The notes under the pieces are model-generated. The model had not been told where the DNA came from. It was given only the letters and a program-made list of their open reading frames with translations, and searched no databases. DNA of 64,000 bases from Aestuariispira ectoiniformans (GTDB lineage Bacteria; Pseudomonadota; Alphaproteobacteria; UBA8366; Aestuariispiraceae): NCBI RefSeq assembly GCF_025136295.1, contig NZ_CP062788.1:2993588-3057587 (forward strand), given 5' to 3'. Positions 9,362 to 16,763 of the stretch are shown in pieces; within the stretch, counting starts at the first letter, position 1, and each line of letters starts with the position of its first letter. A program made the translations under genes and the position numbers.

Positions 9362-9907
9362 CTAATCAGGCTGGCCGTATCTTTTGAACCACGGAAATGC
9401 CCCGTCCCGGGAATCGAGCCTATGGGAATAGGTCATCAAATGCGTGATTGCTGCTCCCTCTCCGGAAGTAAGCGGCAGGACAAGGCGTTGATAGGGATAG
9501 ACGGCGGGCGGGATGTTAAGGTCCACATGCCAAAGCAATGGCGCGTTTACAACGAGTGTTTCGCGCAAATCTTCATAGATAGCGTTCGCATATTCTTCCG
9601 GTGTTACACTTAAAACCGACTGACCGGTAAGGTCCTGCTGCGTAACGCTGGCGATATTCGACCCATCCAGACGGTATATAAAGTCCAGTGGCTCGGCCTG
9701 CACTTCTATTATACACAGGCGCCCAAGCTGTTCTTTCAGGTCCCAGGGATGAATGTCTGCCTTACGCGGCAAATCAGCGCCACGGCAACGTCCTTGCCAA
9801 TAGGCCAAAATATCAACAACGCCTGGAACCGCATTTTCAATCGGCAGGCGGCATCGTTTGACCACATCGGAGTCAATTATTTGCCAGTTCGTCTGATTTG
9901 AGCCCAT
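9362..9907 (-). CDS. PAS_5-type single-domain protein
   Basis: This small soluble protein (181 residues from the chosen ATG) resembles the alphaproteobacterial PAS_5/DUF1488-neighbour type proteins. Visible features are a DILAYWQGRCRG opening, PRKADIHPWDL-KEQLGRLCIIEV, then YRLDGSNIA and DLTGQSVLSV, the usual PAS_5 landmarks. The ligand and partner are unknown. The frame continues upstream to a TTG at 10015, but that start lacks a ribosome-binding site. The ATG at 9907 has CGGA at acceptable spacing and gives a normal family start. It lies upstream of the MocR gene on the same strand, separated from the receptor-tip gene by a terminator. Confidence 0.7.
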   Translation of the reverse strand: MGSNQTNWQIIDSDVVKRCRLPIENAVPGVVDILAYWQGRCRGADLPRKADIHPWDLKEQLGRLCIIEVQAEPLDFIYRLDGSNIASVTQQDLTGQSVLSVTPEEYANAIYEDLRETLVVNAPLLWHVDLNIPPAVYPYQRLVLPLTSGEGAAITHLMTYSHRLDSRDGAFPWFKRYGQPD

Positions 9908-10048
9908 AAATATTCCGCATAACTCTGTATCCAGGCCATGCGCATTATGTTTTTGAAACCGTTGCGCGGCATTGTCACCCAAAAGGGTGCAAAATGGAAA
10001 ATCTATTAGATGCAATTAATGATAAATACATTCCATTTTACTTAAGAG

Positions 10049-10086
10049 CGCAAAAAACAAGCGCCCTGACATAAGGATCAGGGCGC
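10049..10086 (-). terminator. Rho-independent terminator after the receptor-tip gene
   Basis: GCGCCCTGA (10061-10069) pairs with TCAGGGCGC (10078-10086) around an 8-base loop. On the minus strand this is followed by TTGTTTTTTG. It lies 29 bp beyond the stop of the gene at 10116-10487. Confidence 0.85.
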
Positions 10087-10115
10087 CCTCAACTTTCAGT
10101 TTTCAGGACGGTAGG

Positions 10116-10487
10116 TCAGTCGGCGGCAAAGCCCTCGACACCAAGCGCCCGCTTTGCGTTTGCACCACTTTCCATGAGCCGTTTGGACTGTTCCAGGAGA
10201 TTCTGCAACGTCTCTTCAATTTCGGAGGTTGCACGGCTTGTCTGTCCGGACAATTGTTTAACCTCCCCGGCCACAACCGCGAACCCCTTACCGGCATCAC
10301 CAGCCCGTGCCGCTTCAATCGTCGCATTCAGCGCAAGAAGGTTTGTCTGACGGGCAATCGCATCAATTTGCTTGGCAAACTCACCGATCTTTTCAATCTC
10401 GGTAGAGAGAAGGCCAAGCTCTCGTTCGAAAGTCTCAATCGCGTTCAGGGCTTGCTCCGCAGCGAGAGCTGTCACGGTCGTCATCAT
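10116..10487 (-). CDS. Stand-alone chemoreceptor signalling-tip protein
   Basis: The 123-residue protein consists almost wholly of the conserved methyl-accepting chemotaxis hairpin tip. Its core, about residues 38-75, reads [20 protein letters not shown] then [18 protein letters not shown], flanked by short helical arms. There is no membrane segment, HAMP or sensor domain. The start has AGGA upstream of a tandem ATGATG. In full receptors this tip binds CheA and CheW. Alone it could act as a soluble scaffold or decoy, or be a receptor fragment kept under selection. Its own ribosome-binding site and a strong terminator argue that it is expressed as a unit. Confidence 0.85.
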   Translation of the reverse strand: MMTTVTALAAEQALNAIETFERELGLLSTEIEKIGEFAKQIDAIARQTNLLALNATIEAARAGDAGKGFAVVAGEVKQLSGQTSRATSEIEETLQNLLEQSKRLMESGANAKRALGVEGFAAD

Positions 10488-10613
10488 AAATTCCTATGTT
10501 GGAAACGTTACTCAGATACATCACTCTAGACGCAAGACGAACGCACAGGCAATCGAAGCTTTCACATTGCAGCGCGCTATTGAGTTAGATCAGAACAAAT
10601 GCCCGCACAGACA

Positions 10614-10647
10614 CAAAAAAAGCCCCGGGACTAACCCGGGGCTTTTA
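10614..10647 (-). terminator. Rho-independent terminator of tRNA-His
   Basis: AGCCCCGGG (10621-10629) pairs with CCCGGGGCT (10635-10643) around a five-base loop. On the minus strand a run of six T follows, directly downstream of the tRNA-His 3' end. Confidence 0.9.
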
Positions 10648-10652
10648 AAATC

Positions 10653-10730
10653 TGGGGTGGCTGATGGGATTTGAACCCACGACCCTCGGTACCACAAACC
10701 GATGCTCTAACCAACTGAGCTACAGCCACC
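10653..10730 (-). tRNA. tRNA-His (GTG)
   Basis: The minus strand folds into a complete cloverleaf of 78 nt. The acceptor stem is GGTGGCTG/CAGCCACC and the D arm is GCTC...GAGC. The anticodon stem is TCGGT/ACCGA around the loop TTGTGGT, giving anticodon GTG, and the T arm is GTGGG/CCCAT around TTCAAAT. The eighth acceptor pair is G-1:C73, the histidine identity element, and both G-1 and the 3' CCA are encoded. Some alphaproteobacterial lineages have lost G-1; this one keeps it. Confidence 0.97.
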
Positions 10731-10780
10731 ATACGCTTGGGATTGCGGCAAATTCGCCGTCGCCCCCTGTGCAGACGCGC

Positions 10781-10808
10781 TTTTAATCCCATCGACGCGG
10801 CGCGTCAA
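10781..10808 (-). promoter_or_regulatory. Probable sigma-70 promoter of tRNA-His
   Basis: On the minus strand TTGACG (10808-10803) and TTAAAA (10786-10781) are separated by 16 bp. The expected start of transcription lies about 45 nt upstream of the mature tRNA 5' end. Confidence 0.5.
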
Positions 10809-11059
10809 GCATATGAAGTAAAAATTCTTAAAGCAATTTTCACCCTCAAGCTTTCCTGCCATTCCCCCTGGCAACGGCTCCTCCGGATCATCAAACAGAC
10901 CATGAACGGGCCGCATTATTATATTGAATGCGCCGACACCATCACACTGCATAGAATTTCATCTACTGCCTATTTTTTAATCACAATCTACTGTACATTA
11001 TTTATGCAAACACTAACTACAGTCTTTTATTTTCAATGACTTAAATGGATATCGTAAAC
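10809..11059. other. AT-rich stretch without a supported gene
   Basis: This is most of the 421-bp gap between tRNA-His and glnB. A 100-codon plus-strand frame crosses it, but it has no ribosome-binding site, no recognisable domain and runs through the tRNA promoter, so I do not call it. The AT-rich part (10910-11040) is where enhancer sites for a sigma-54 activator would be expected. I could not identify a convincing NtrC dyad. Confidence 0.5.
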
Positions 11060-11075
11060 TGGCACGACCCGTGCA
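11060..11075 (+). promoter_or_regulatory. Sigma-54 (RpoN) promoter of glnB-glnA
   Basis: TGGCACGACCCGTGCA has the -24 GG and -12 GC elements separated by ten bases, matching TGGCAC-N5-TTGC in all but one core base. It lies about 77 bp before the glnB start, so transcription should begin near 11087. It fits nitrogen-regulated transcription through an NtrC-type activator. Confidence 0.8.
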
Positions 11076-11142
11076 CATAAAGCGTCAGAAAATCAAACAC
11101 CCCCTGCCGGACGCTGGTTGGAGGGAATTTTTGCGGGAGTAG

Positions 11143-11490
<348 letters not shown>

Positions 11491-11567
11491 TCAACAACCA
11501 AGCTTTTAAAGTCCAAGGGTAGCTAGCGCCTCCGCAGGGGGCTCACTTTACGGAAGGGAAAACTTCA

Positions 11568-12980
11568 ATGTCTGATGCCATCAAAAAAGTTATGGATATG
11601 ATCGAGGAACACGACGTCGAATACGTCGATTTCCGATTCACCGATCCGCACGGCAAATGGCAGCATACTGCGCAGCACGTTTCCACGATCGAAGAAGATG
11701 TCTTCAAAGACGGCATCATGTTCGACGGCTCCTCCATCGCCGGCTGGAAAGCGATTAACGAATCCGACATGATCCTGATGCCGGACCCGGAAACCGCTGT
11801 TATGGACCCCTTCACGGCACAGCCGCAGTTGATCCTGTTCTGTGACATCGTTGAGCCGTCCACCGGTCAGGCCTATGACCGTGACCCGCGCTCCATCGCA
11901 AAACGCGCTCTGGCTCACACCGAAAGCCTCGGCGTCGGCGACACTGTTTTCTTCGGCCCGGAAGCTGAATTCTTCATCTTCGACGACGCCCGCTGGAGCA
12001 CTGATCAGCATCTGATGGCCTACAGCCTCGATTCCGAAGAAGGCCCCTACAACACCTTCTCAGAATATGAAGGCGGCAACATGGGTCACCGCCCGAAAGC
12101 CAAAGGCGGCTATTTCCCGGTTGCCCCGGTCGACAGCGGCACCGACATTCGCGCGGAAATGGTCACCGTGATGCGTGAAATGGGCCTCGACATGGAAAAA
12201 CATCACCATGAAGTGGCGCCGTCCCAGCACGAACTCGGCATGAAGTTCGACACGCTGGTTCGTATCGCCGACCAGATGCAGATCTATAAATATGTCACCC
12301 ACATGGTCGCTCACTCCTACGGCAAGACGGCAACCTTCATGCCGAAGCCGATCGTCGGCGACAACGGTTCCGGCATGCACTGCCACCAGTCCATCTGGAA
12401 AGACGGCAAGAACACCTTCGCTGGTTCCGGCTATGCTGATCTGTCCGAAACCTGCCTGTTCTACATCGGCGGCATCATCAAACACGCCAAAGCCCTGAAC
12501 GCCTTCACCAACCCGTCCACCAACTCCTACAAACGTCTGGTTCCGGGTTTTGAAGCACCGGTCCTGCTGGCCTATTCCGCCCGCAACCGTTCCGCTTCCT
12601 GCCGTATCCCGTATGTGGCAAGCCCGAACGGCAAGCGCGTTGAAGTCCGTTTCCCGGACCCGACCGCCAACCCGTATCTGGCCTTCACCGCTATGCTGAT
12701 GGCTGGCCTCGACGGCATCGAAAACAAGATCCACCCGGGCGATGCCATGGACAAGGACCTGTACGACCTGCCGCCGGAAGAACTAGCCGAAGTACCGACC
12801 GTTGCAGGCTCCCTGCGTGAAGCCCTGGAATGCCTCAGCGCCGACCGCGAGTTCCTGAAGAAAGGCGACGTCATGACCGACGACATGATCGATGCTTACC
12901 TGGAACTGAAGTGGGAAGAAGTACAGCGCTTCGAAATGACGCCGCACCCGGTCGAATTCGACATGTACTACAGCTGCTAA
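11568..12980 (+). CDS. glnA: Glutamine synthetase, type I
   Basis: This enzyme makes glutamine from glutamate, ammonia and ATP as a cytoplasmic dodecamer. The 470-residue protein has the GSI landmarks [18 protein letters not shown], the ATP-binding [12 protein letters not shown], and NRSASCRIP. The adenylylation site is Y399 in LYDLPPEE, so control by GlnE is expected (GSI-beta type). Codon use is strongly biased, as expected for a highly expressed gene. The ribosome-binding site is GAAGGGA. It follows glnB in one operon and ends in a strong terminator. Confidence 0.98.
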   Translation: MSDAIKKVMDMIEEHDVEYVDFRFTDPHGKWQHTAQHVSTIEEDVFKDGIMFDGSSIAGWKAINESDMILMPDPETAVMDPFTAQPQLILFCDIVEPSTGQAYDRDPRSIAKRALAHTESLGVGDTVFFGPEAEFFIFDDARWSTDQHLMAYSLDSEEGPYNTFSEYEGGNMGHRPKAKGGYFPVAPVDSGTDIRAEMVTVMREMGLDMEKHHHEVAPSQHELGMKFDTLVRIADQMQIYKYVTHMVAHSYGKTATFMPKPIVGDNGSGMHCHQSIWKDGKNTFAGSGYADLSETCLFYIGGIIKHAKALNAFTNPSTNSYKRLVPGFEAPVLLAYSARNRSASCRIPYVASPNGKRVEVRFPDPTANPYLAFTAMLMAGLDGIENKIHPGDAMDKDLYDLPPEELAEVPTVAGSLREALECLSADREFLKKGDVMTDDMIDAYLELKWEEVQRFEMTPHPVEFDMYYSC

Positions 12981-13007
12981 CAGCGCATACATATTGTATG
13001 TATCGGG

Positions 13008-13036
13008 AAAGCCGCGCCATCTGGTGCGGCTTTCTT
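13008..13036 (+). terminator. Rho-independent terminator of glnA
   Basis: AAAGCCGC (13008-13015) pairs with GCGGCTTT (13026-13033), followed by TCTTCC, 28 bp after the glnA stop. Confidence 0.8.
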
Positions 13037-13204
13037 CCGTTTACACACTTCATAGTTTACTTACGGAATCAGATATACCCGAAATTAGACGGCTTTTTAC
13101 CTAATTCCCTTTGGCTCCGCCGGTAAGCTTTTGTATTGTCGCCCCTCGTCCCGTTCTCGGAATAATTGTATAATCATCATCCTCATAAATAGATGAATCT
13201 GAGT

Positions 13205-13247
13205 GTTTACACTTTCTTAGCACTTATAAACGAAAGTGATGCTAAAC
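13205..13247 (+). repeat. Bipartite inverted repeat upstream of the EAL gene
   Basis: GTTTA plus CACTTTC (13205-13216) can pair with GAAAGTG (13232-13238) and TAAAC (13243-13247), leaving a four-base bulge and a 15-base loop. It lies 50 bp before the EAL-protein start, in a 264-bp gap that is otherwise empty. It may be an operator or a leader structure. Confidence 0.4.
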
Positions 13248-13297
13248 ATGGGGTTCATGTCTGTGGGGGCATCGTGCTGCCTGATTATGGTATTTAG

Positions 13298-15013
13298 ATG
13301 GTCGGTGAAGTAGAAAAATTGGCTGCTTTTAAATTGGATCGTGATCGCTTTGTGGCTTACGCTTTCGCGGCGGCCCATCTGTTTCTGGAAATTGACCAGG
13401 ATGGTGAGATTTCCCACGCAACCGGTGCGGCCAACGGCCTCGTCGGCTCGAGCGTCGAAGCGCTCGTCGGGCGTAGTTTCTTTGATTTTGTGACATCCCG
13501 CGACAAACAATATTTCACAGAAATTCTCAAACGTCTGAACCAGCATGGACGGATTGAACCACGGTTGATCCATCTTCAGTCTCGTAGCGGCAAGGAACTG
13601 GAACTTTTGATGGGTGGCTTCCTTATGCCATCCGACGTGAACCACCTATTCTTGTCCTTTACCGTTCCGCCGAAAATGTCCGTGCAGGCAACAGCCAATG
13701 ACGACGGCAACCGCAATCCGGTCCCGAATGAAGAAGGTCTTCTGGACCGACGTCAGTTTAACAAAGCGGCTGTGGACCGGCTTACCGCCGCAGAGCGCCT
13801 GGATATGGACAGCCAGCTAACCCTGCTCGTCGTCGAAGGGCTGGATCAACTGGCAAAATCCGGCGACCCGGAAAAACTGGGGCAAGTCCTGAAGCGCCTG
13901 TCAGCCTACCTGCGCGCAATATCCTATGACGGCACAACCGCCAGCAAGGTCGACATTGAGAAATTCGGTGTTCTTCATGCCAATGGCATCGACCAGAAGG
14001 AAATCCGCGAGCGCGTTGCCGAAATCCTCCAGGAAGAAGTTGGCGACAGCAGCCTTCACGTCAGGAGCTTCTCGCTTGATTTTGATACAAACGAGTTGAA
14101 TGAAACAGACGCGACCAAGGCGCTGATCTATTCGCTTCGCAAGTTCCACGAAACCGATCCCAACGAATTCTCCATTTCCTCACTGCAATCCGGCGCTAAA
14201 GTTCTGCTGGAAGATGCCCTGAAGCGCATTAACGGCGTGCGTGATGTCATTGAAAAACGCAACTTCGACGTCGTCTATCAGCCGATTGTAACCCTTTTCG
14301 ACGAGCGCATTCATCACCTGGAGGCGTTGACGAGAATTACAGGCATATCGTCGCCGCAGGCCTTCATCGAATTCACCGAAGAAGTTGGCATGATCGAGGA
14401 TTTTGATCTGGCCCTCACCCAGCGCGTCCTTGAAGACCTCAAGGCCCATCGCCTGGGCGGATGGCAGCCGACGGTCGCGATTAACCTGTCAGCAAAATCG
14501 CTCACAAGCTCCCTATTCTGCAAAAGCTTTAACGAGATTCTCAAACCTTTCGGAAAGCTGCGTAACCAGTTGATGCTGGAACTGACAGAAACCGTGAATG
14601 TTTCGGATTTTGAAGCACTGAATGAGACCCTGCAGTCCTACCGGGAAAGCGGCATCAAGGTATGTATTGATGACGTCGGCGCAGGTTCGACATCTTTCCA
14701 GTCTCTCACCGACCTGCGAGTCGACTTCCTGAAGATTGACGGCCGCTTTGCCAGCGCAGCCCGTGAGAATGACCGTGACATGGCTTTGCTGAAGTCGATC
14801 ATCGACACCGGCAAGCAACTGGGCGTAAAGCTGATTGCCGAGCATATCGAAGACAATGACCAGGCCCGCCTGGTCGAGGGCCTCGGTGTTGAATTGGGGC
14901 AAGGGTATCTTTTTGGCCGCCCCACCTTGGATCACACCACCTACGCGCCATCCTACAAACGCGACGACCGCAAACCGGTGACCCGCAAAGGCTACAAAAC
15001 CACCTGGGGCTGA
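13298..15013 (+). CDS. PAS-(degenerate GGDEF)-EAL protein, probable c-di-GMP phosphodiesterase
   Basis: This 571-residue soluble signalling protein has a PAS-like domain (about 25-125), a middle region with a GGDEF-like fold but no GGDEF motif (about 145-290), and an EAL domain (about 310-550). Catalytic residues for c-di-GMP hydrolysis appear present: E342 in LEALTR, N396, E428/E431 in ELTE, D458-D459 in IDDVGAG, K479 in LKID, E515 in AEHIE and Q535 in GQGYLFG. DDV replaces the usual DDF. No membrane segment is seen. The start lacks a clear ribosome-binding site, so it is less certain than the rest. It lies alone after glnA. Confidence 0.88.
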   Translation: MVGEVEKLAAFKLDRDRFVAYAFAAAHLFLEIDQDGEISHATGAANGLVGSSVEALVGRSFFDFVTSRDKQYFTEILKRLNQHGRIEPRLIHLQSRSGKELELLMGGFLMPSDVNHLFLSFTVPPKMSVQATANDDGNRNPVPNEEGLLDRRQFNKAAVDRLTAAERLDMDSQLTLLVVEGLDQLAKSGDPEKLGQVLKRLSAYLRAISYDGTTASKVDIEKFGVLHANGIDQKEIRERVAEILQEEVGDSSLHVRSFSLDFDTNELNETDATKALIYSLRKFHETDPNEFSISSLQSGAKVLLEDALKRINGVRDVIEKRNFDVVYQPIVTLFDERIHHLEALTRITGISSPQAFIEFTEEVGMIEDFDLALTQRVLEDLKAHRLGGWQPTVAINLSAKSLTSSLFCKSFNEILKPFGKLRNQLMLELTETVNVSDFEALNETLQSYRESGIKVCIDDVGAGSTSFQSLTDLRVDFLKIDGRFASAARENDRDMALLKSIIDTGKQLGVKLIAEHIEDNDQARLVEGLGVELGQGYLFGRPTLDHTTYAPSYKRDDRKPVTRKGYKTTWG

Positions 15014-15025
15014 TTGCAGGTTTTC

Positions 15026-15436
15026 TTATCGGCTGGGCAGGTTCAGTTCATAGAGCTTTGCGCTATCGCCGTGCACCTTGTCGTGGGCTTTAACAAGCAC
15101 GCTCTTGAGGCCTGGCGGGATTTCGACGCCAGCCAGAGAGCGTGTAAACGGCTGTTCCTGCACATGCGGATGAAGCAGAACACGGGTCGCCAGGAGAACT
15201 CCATTCGGGCTCAGAACCTCCCAACGATCCGCATAGTGATCCCAGCCTGTATCATCGTGGCGCAAGGTAACCTCGATTCGATAGGTTCCCCCCTCCTCCA
15301 ATCGCGCCTTGGCATGCAGAACCGACACCTCCCCACCAGATGCAACCGCCGTGGTGAGTAAAACAGCAGGTATCGTCCATAATAACCGGAAGACTTTGAG
15401 TGTGGTTTGGTCTGCCCCTGTATTTTCTCTATTCAT
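15026..15436 (-). CDS. Secreted protein of unknown function
   Basis: This 136-residue protein has an N-terminal hydrophobic segment (about residues 16-33, LLWTIPAVLLTTAVASG) that looks like a signal peptide. A short beta-rich mature part follows, with the pattern YRIEVTLRHDDTGWDHYADRWEV. I do not recognise the family with certainty; similar short exported proteins occur in related alphaproteobacteria. It converges with the EAL gene, 12 bp apart. No metal-binding or catalytic motif stands out. Confidence 0.65.
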   Translation of the reverse strand: MNRENTGADQTTLKVFRLLWTIPAVLLTTAVASGGEVSVLHAKARLEEGGTYRIEVTLRHDDTGWDHYADRWEVLSPNGVLLATRVLLHPHVQEQPFTRSLAGVEIPPGLKSVLVKAHDKVHGDSAKLYELNLPSR

Positions 15437-15504
15437 AATTACTGAAGACCTCTTCCCTTTTACTTAATCAGTGCTAATATCGTCTTGTCGATTGGGGAGA
15501 ATAT

Positions 15505-15927
15505 ATGACCGACGATATTCGAAGTGAACGCAGCCAACTGATGGCATCTCTGGCGCAGCAGATTAAACGTCTGGCTGCAGCAGCCGATACCTGCGTTTTC
15601 ACGGTTCACGCCCCGAATAATCCCGACAACCCGCCGATACTGACGGAAACATACGACCGCGAGAAACTATCTTCCGGTCAGGGGTTGCCTGTTCGTCTCG
15701 ATTTTCACGGCATCGGGGTCTGGTATATCTGTTATCGCGACGGCGATACATTCACGGCCAGACACATTCTGTTGAAGATTCTGGACGGGCAGATCGTCCA
15801 CCAGGAAACCGGGACCTTTGAAGGTTTCTGGGAAGACTGGCCGCGTTATACATCCGAAAGCCGCTGGCTGCATTCAAGCGTTATAGAAACGCGCCCCTCT
15901 CATCCCAGTCAGGTCAAAGTGGCATGA
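15505..15927 (+). CDS. Hypothetical cytoplasmic protein
   Basis: This 140-residue protein has no signal peptide or membrane segment. Visible features are a short helical N-terminus and a central block, VRLDFHGIGVWYICYRDG, followed by FEGFWEDWPRY. I do not recognise a family. The ribosome-binding site GGGGAGA is strong, and the stop overlaps the start of the VanZ-like gene by four bases (ATGA). The two are therefore probably translated as a coupled pair, but that gives no function. Confidence 0.7.
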   Translation: MTDDIRSERSQLMASLAQQIKRLAAAADTCVFTVHAPNNPDNPPILTETYDREKLSSGQGLPVRLDFHGIGVWYICYRDGDTFTARHILLKILDGQIVHQETGTFEGFWEDWPRYTSESRWLHSSVIETRPSHPSQVKVA

Positions 15928-16271
15928 CTGCATCCCTTTTTAAGGGGGTGGCCCTCGGCTGGGCCGTCCTTATTGCTGTTTTGTCCCTCATGCCCGGAGA
16001 TATGGCCCCGCATAGCGGCCTGGGTGACAAATTCGAGCATATGATGGGGTATGTCGGGCTGTCTTTCCTGATTTCAGCGGGCTGGAACCGAATTCCCCGT
16101 GCCTTTGTTCTTGCCGTGGCCTTCGGCATCACCATTGAACTGCTGCAAAGTCTCACACCGGACCGAACAATGGATTTCTGGGATGCTGTTGCGAACAGCA
16201 TCGGCGCCGGACTGGGTTGTTTCCTTTACTCCCTCCTCGTCCGACGCCGCCTTGTCACCGTCAGGCGCTAG
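15924..16271 (+). CDS. VanZ-like membrane protein
   Basis: This 115-residue protein has three to four membrane helices. VanZ-like landmarks are DKFEHMMGYVGL near residue 35, then ELLQSLTPDRTMDFWDAVAN near 75-95, which matches the usual E-x-x-Q, P-x-R and D-x-x-N pattern. VanZ-like proteins are widespread and mostly of unknown function; in enterococci VanZ alters teicoplanin sensitivity. It overlaps the upstream hypothetical gene by ATGA and shares a CTAG stop sequence with the convergent thioesterase gene. Confidence 0.8.
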   Translation: MTASLFKGVALGWAVLIAVLSLMPGDMAPHSGLGDKFEHMMGYVGLSFLISAGWNRIPRAFVLAVAFGITIELLQSLTPDRTMDFWDAVANSIGAGLGCFLYSLLVRRRLVTVRR

Positions 16272-16666
16272 CTGGCCTCGCCATCAACCAGGCGGGGTTT
16301 CCGGTCCGGCCCGATGGCAACAAAGGTAAACATCCCCTCTGTCACAATTTCACGCTCCCCACTGCCTTCCCTCAGGACCCAGGCCTGAATGTGGAAGCTG
16401 AGCGACGTACGACCAACCTTGACCAAATCCGCATAGCAACACAGCACGTCGCCCACAAACACCGGGCGATGAAATACCATCGAATCGACGGCGACCGTGG
16501 CGACTCGGCCACCGGCGCGCCTGCGCGCCGCCATACCGCCCGCAATATCCATCTGGCCCAGAAGCCAACCGCCAAAAATATCGCCATCAGGGTTGGTATC
16601 CGCCGGCATTGCCAGGGTTCGCAGCACCAGTTCGCCACGTTGGCTGTTCTCATCGCTCGCAGTCAT
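16268..16666 (-). CDS. Acyl-CoA thioesterase, hotdog fold (YciA type)
   Basis: This 132-residue cytoplasmic enzyme should hydrolyse acyl-CoA to free acid and CoA. The hotdog helix region carries NPDGDIFGGWLLGQMDIAG, with the conserved Asn and the catalytic Asp of the YciA/BACH group, and VAVDSMVFHRPVFVGD follows as the second family block. An upstream in-frame ATG exists at 16687, but GAGGT precedes the ATG at 16666, which I chose. Its stop overlaps that of the VanZ-like gene (CTAG), and its upstream region is shared with parE. Confidence 0.88.
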   Translation of the reverse strand: MTASDENSQRGELVLRTLAMPADTNPDGDIFGGWLLGQMDIAGGMAARRRAGGRVATVAVDSMVFHRPVFVGDVLCCYADLVKVGRTSLSFHIQAWVLREGSGEREIVTEGMFTFVAIGPDRKPRLVDGEAS

Positions 16667-16728
16667 AGCGCACCTCAAGTTATCCACAACATATGGTGTA
16701 ACATCTGCGCTACACCACTCGATCAGCC

Positions 16729-16757
16729 TTGTTTGTAGGCTTATCCATTTCTATAAT
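16729..16757 (+). promoter_or_regulatory. Sigma-70 promoter placing +1 at the parE start codon
   Basis: TTGTTT (16729-16734) and a perfect TATAAT (16752-16757) are separated by 17 bp. The usual 6-7 bp after the -10 box puts the first transcribed base at about 16764, which is the A of the parE ATG. Confidence 0.7.
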
Positions 16758-16763
16758 GCGCGC

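Noticed and set aside
10737-11039. A 100-codon plus-strand frame between tRNA-His and glnB
   Set aside because: No ribosome-binding site or family, and it crosses the tRNA promoter and the AT-rich upstream region.
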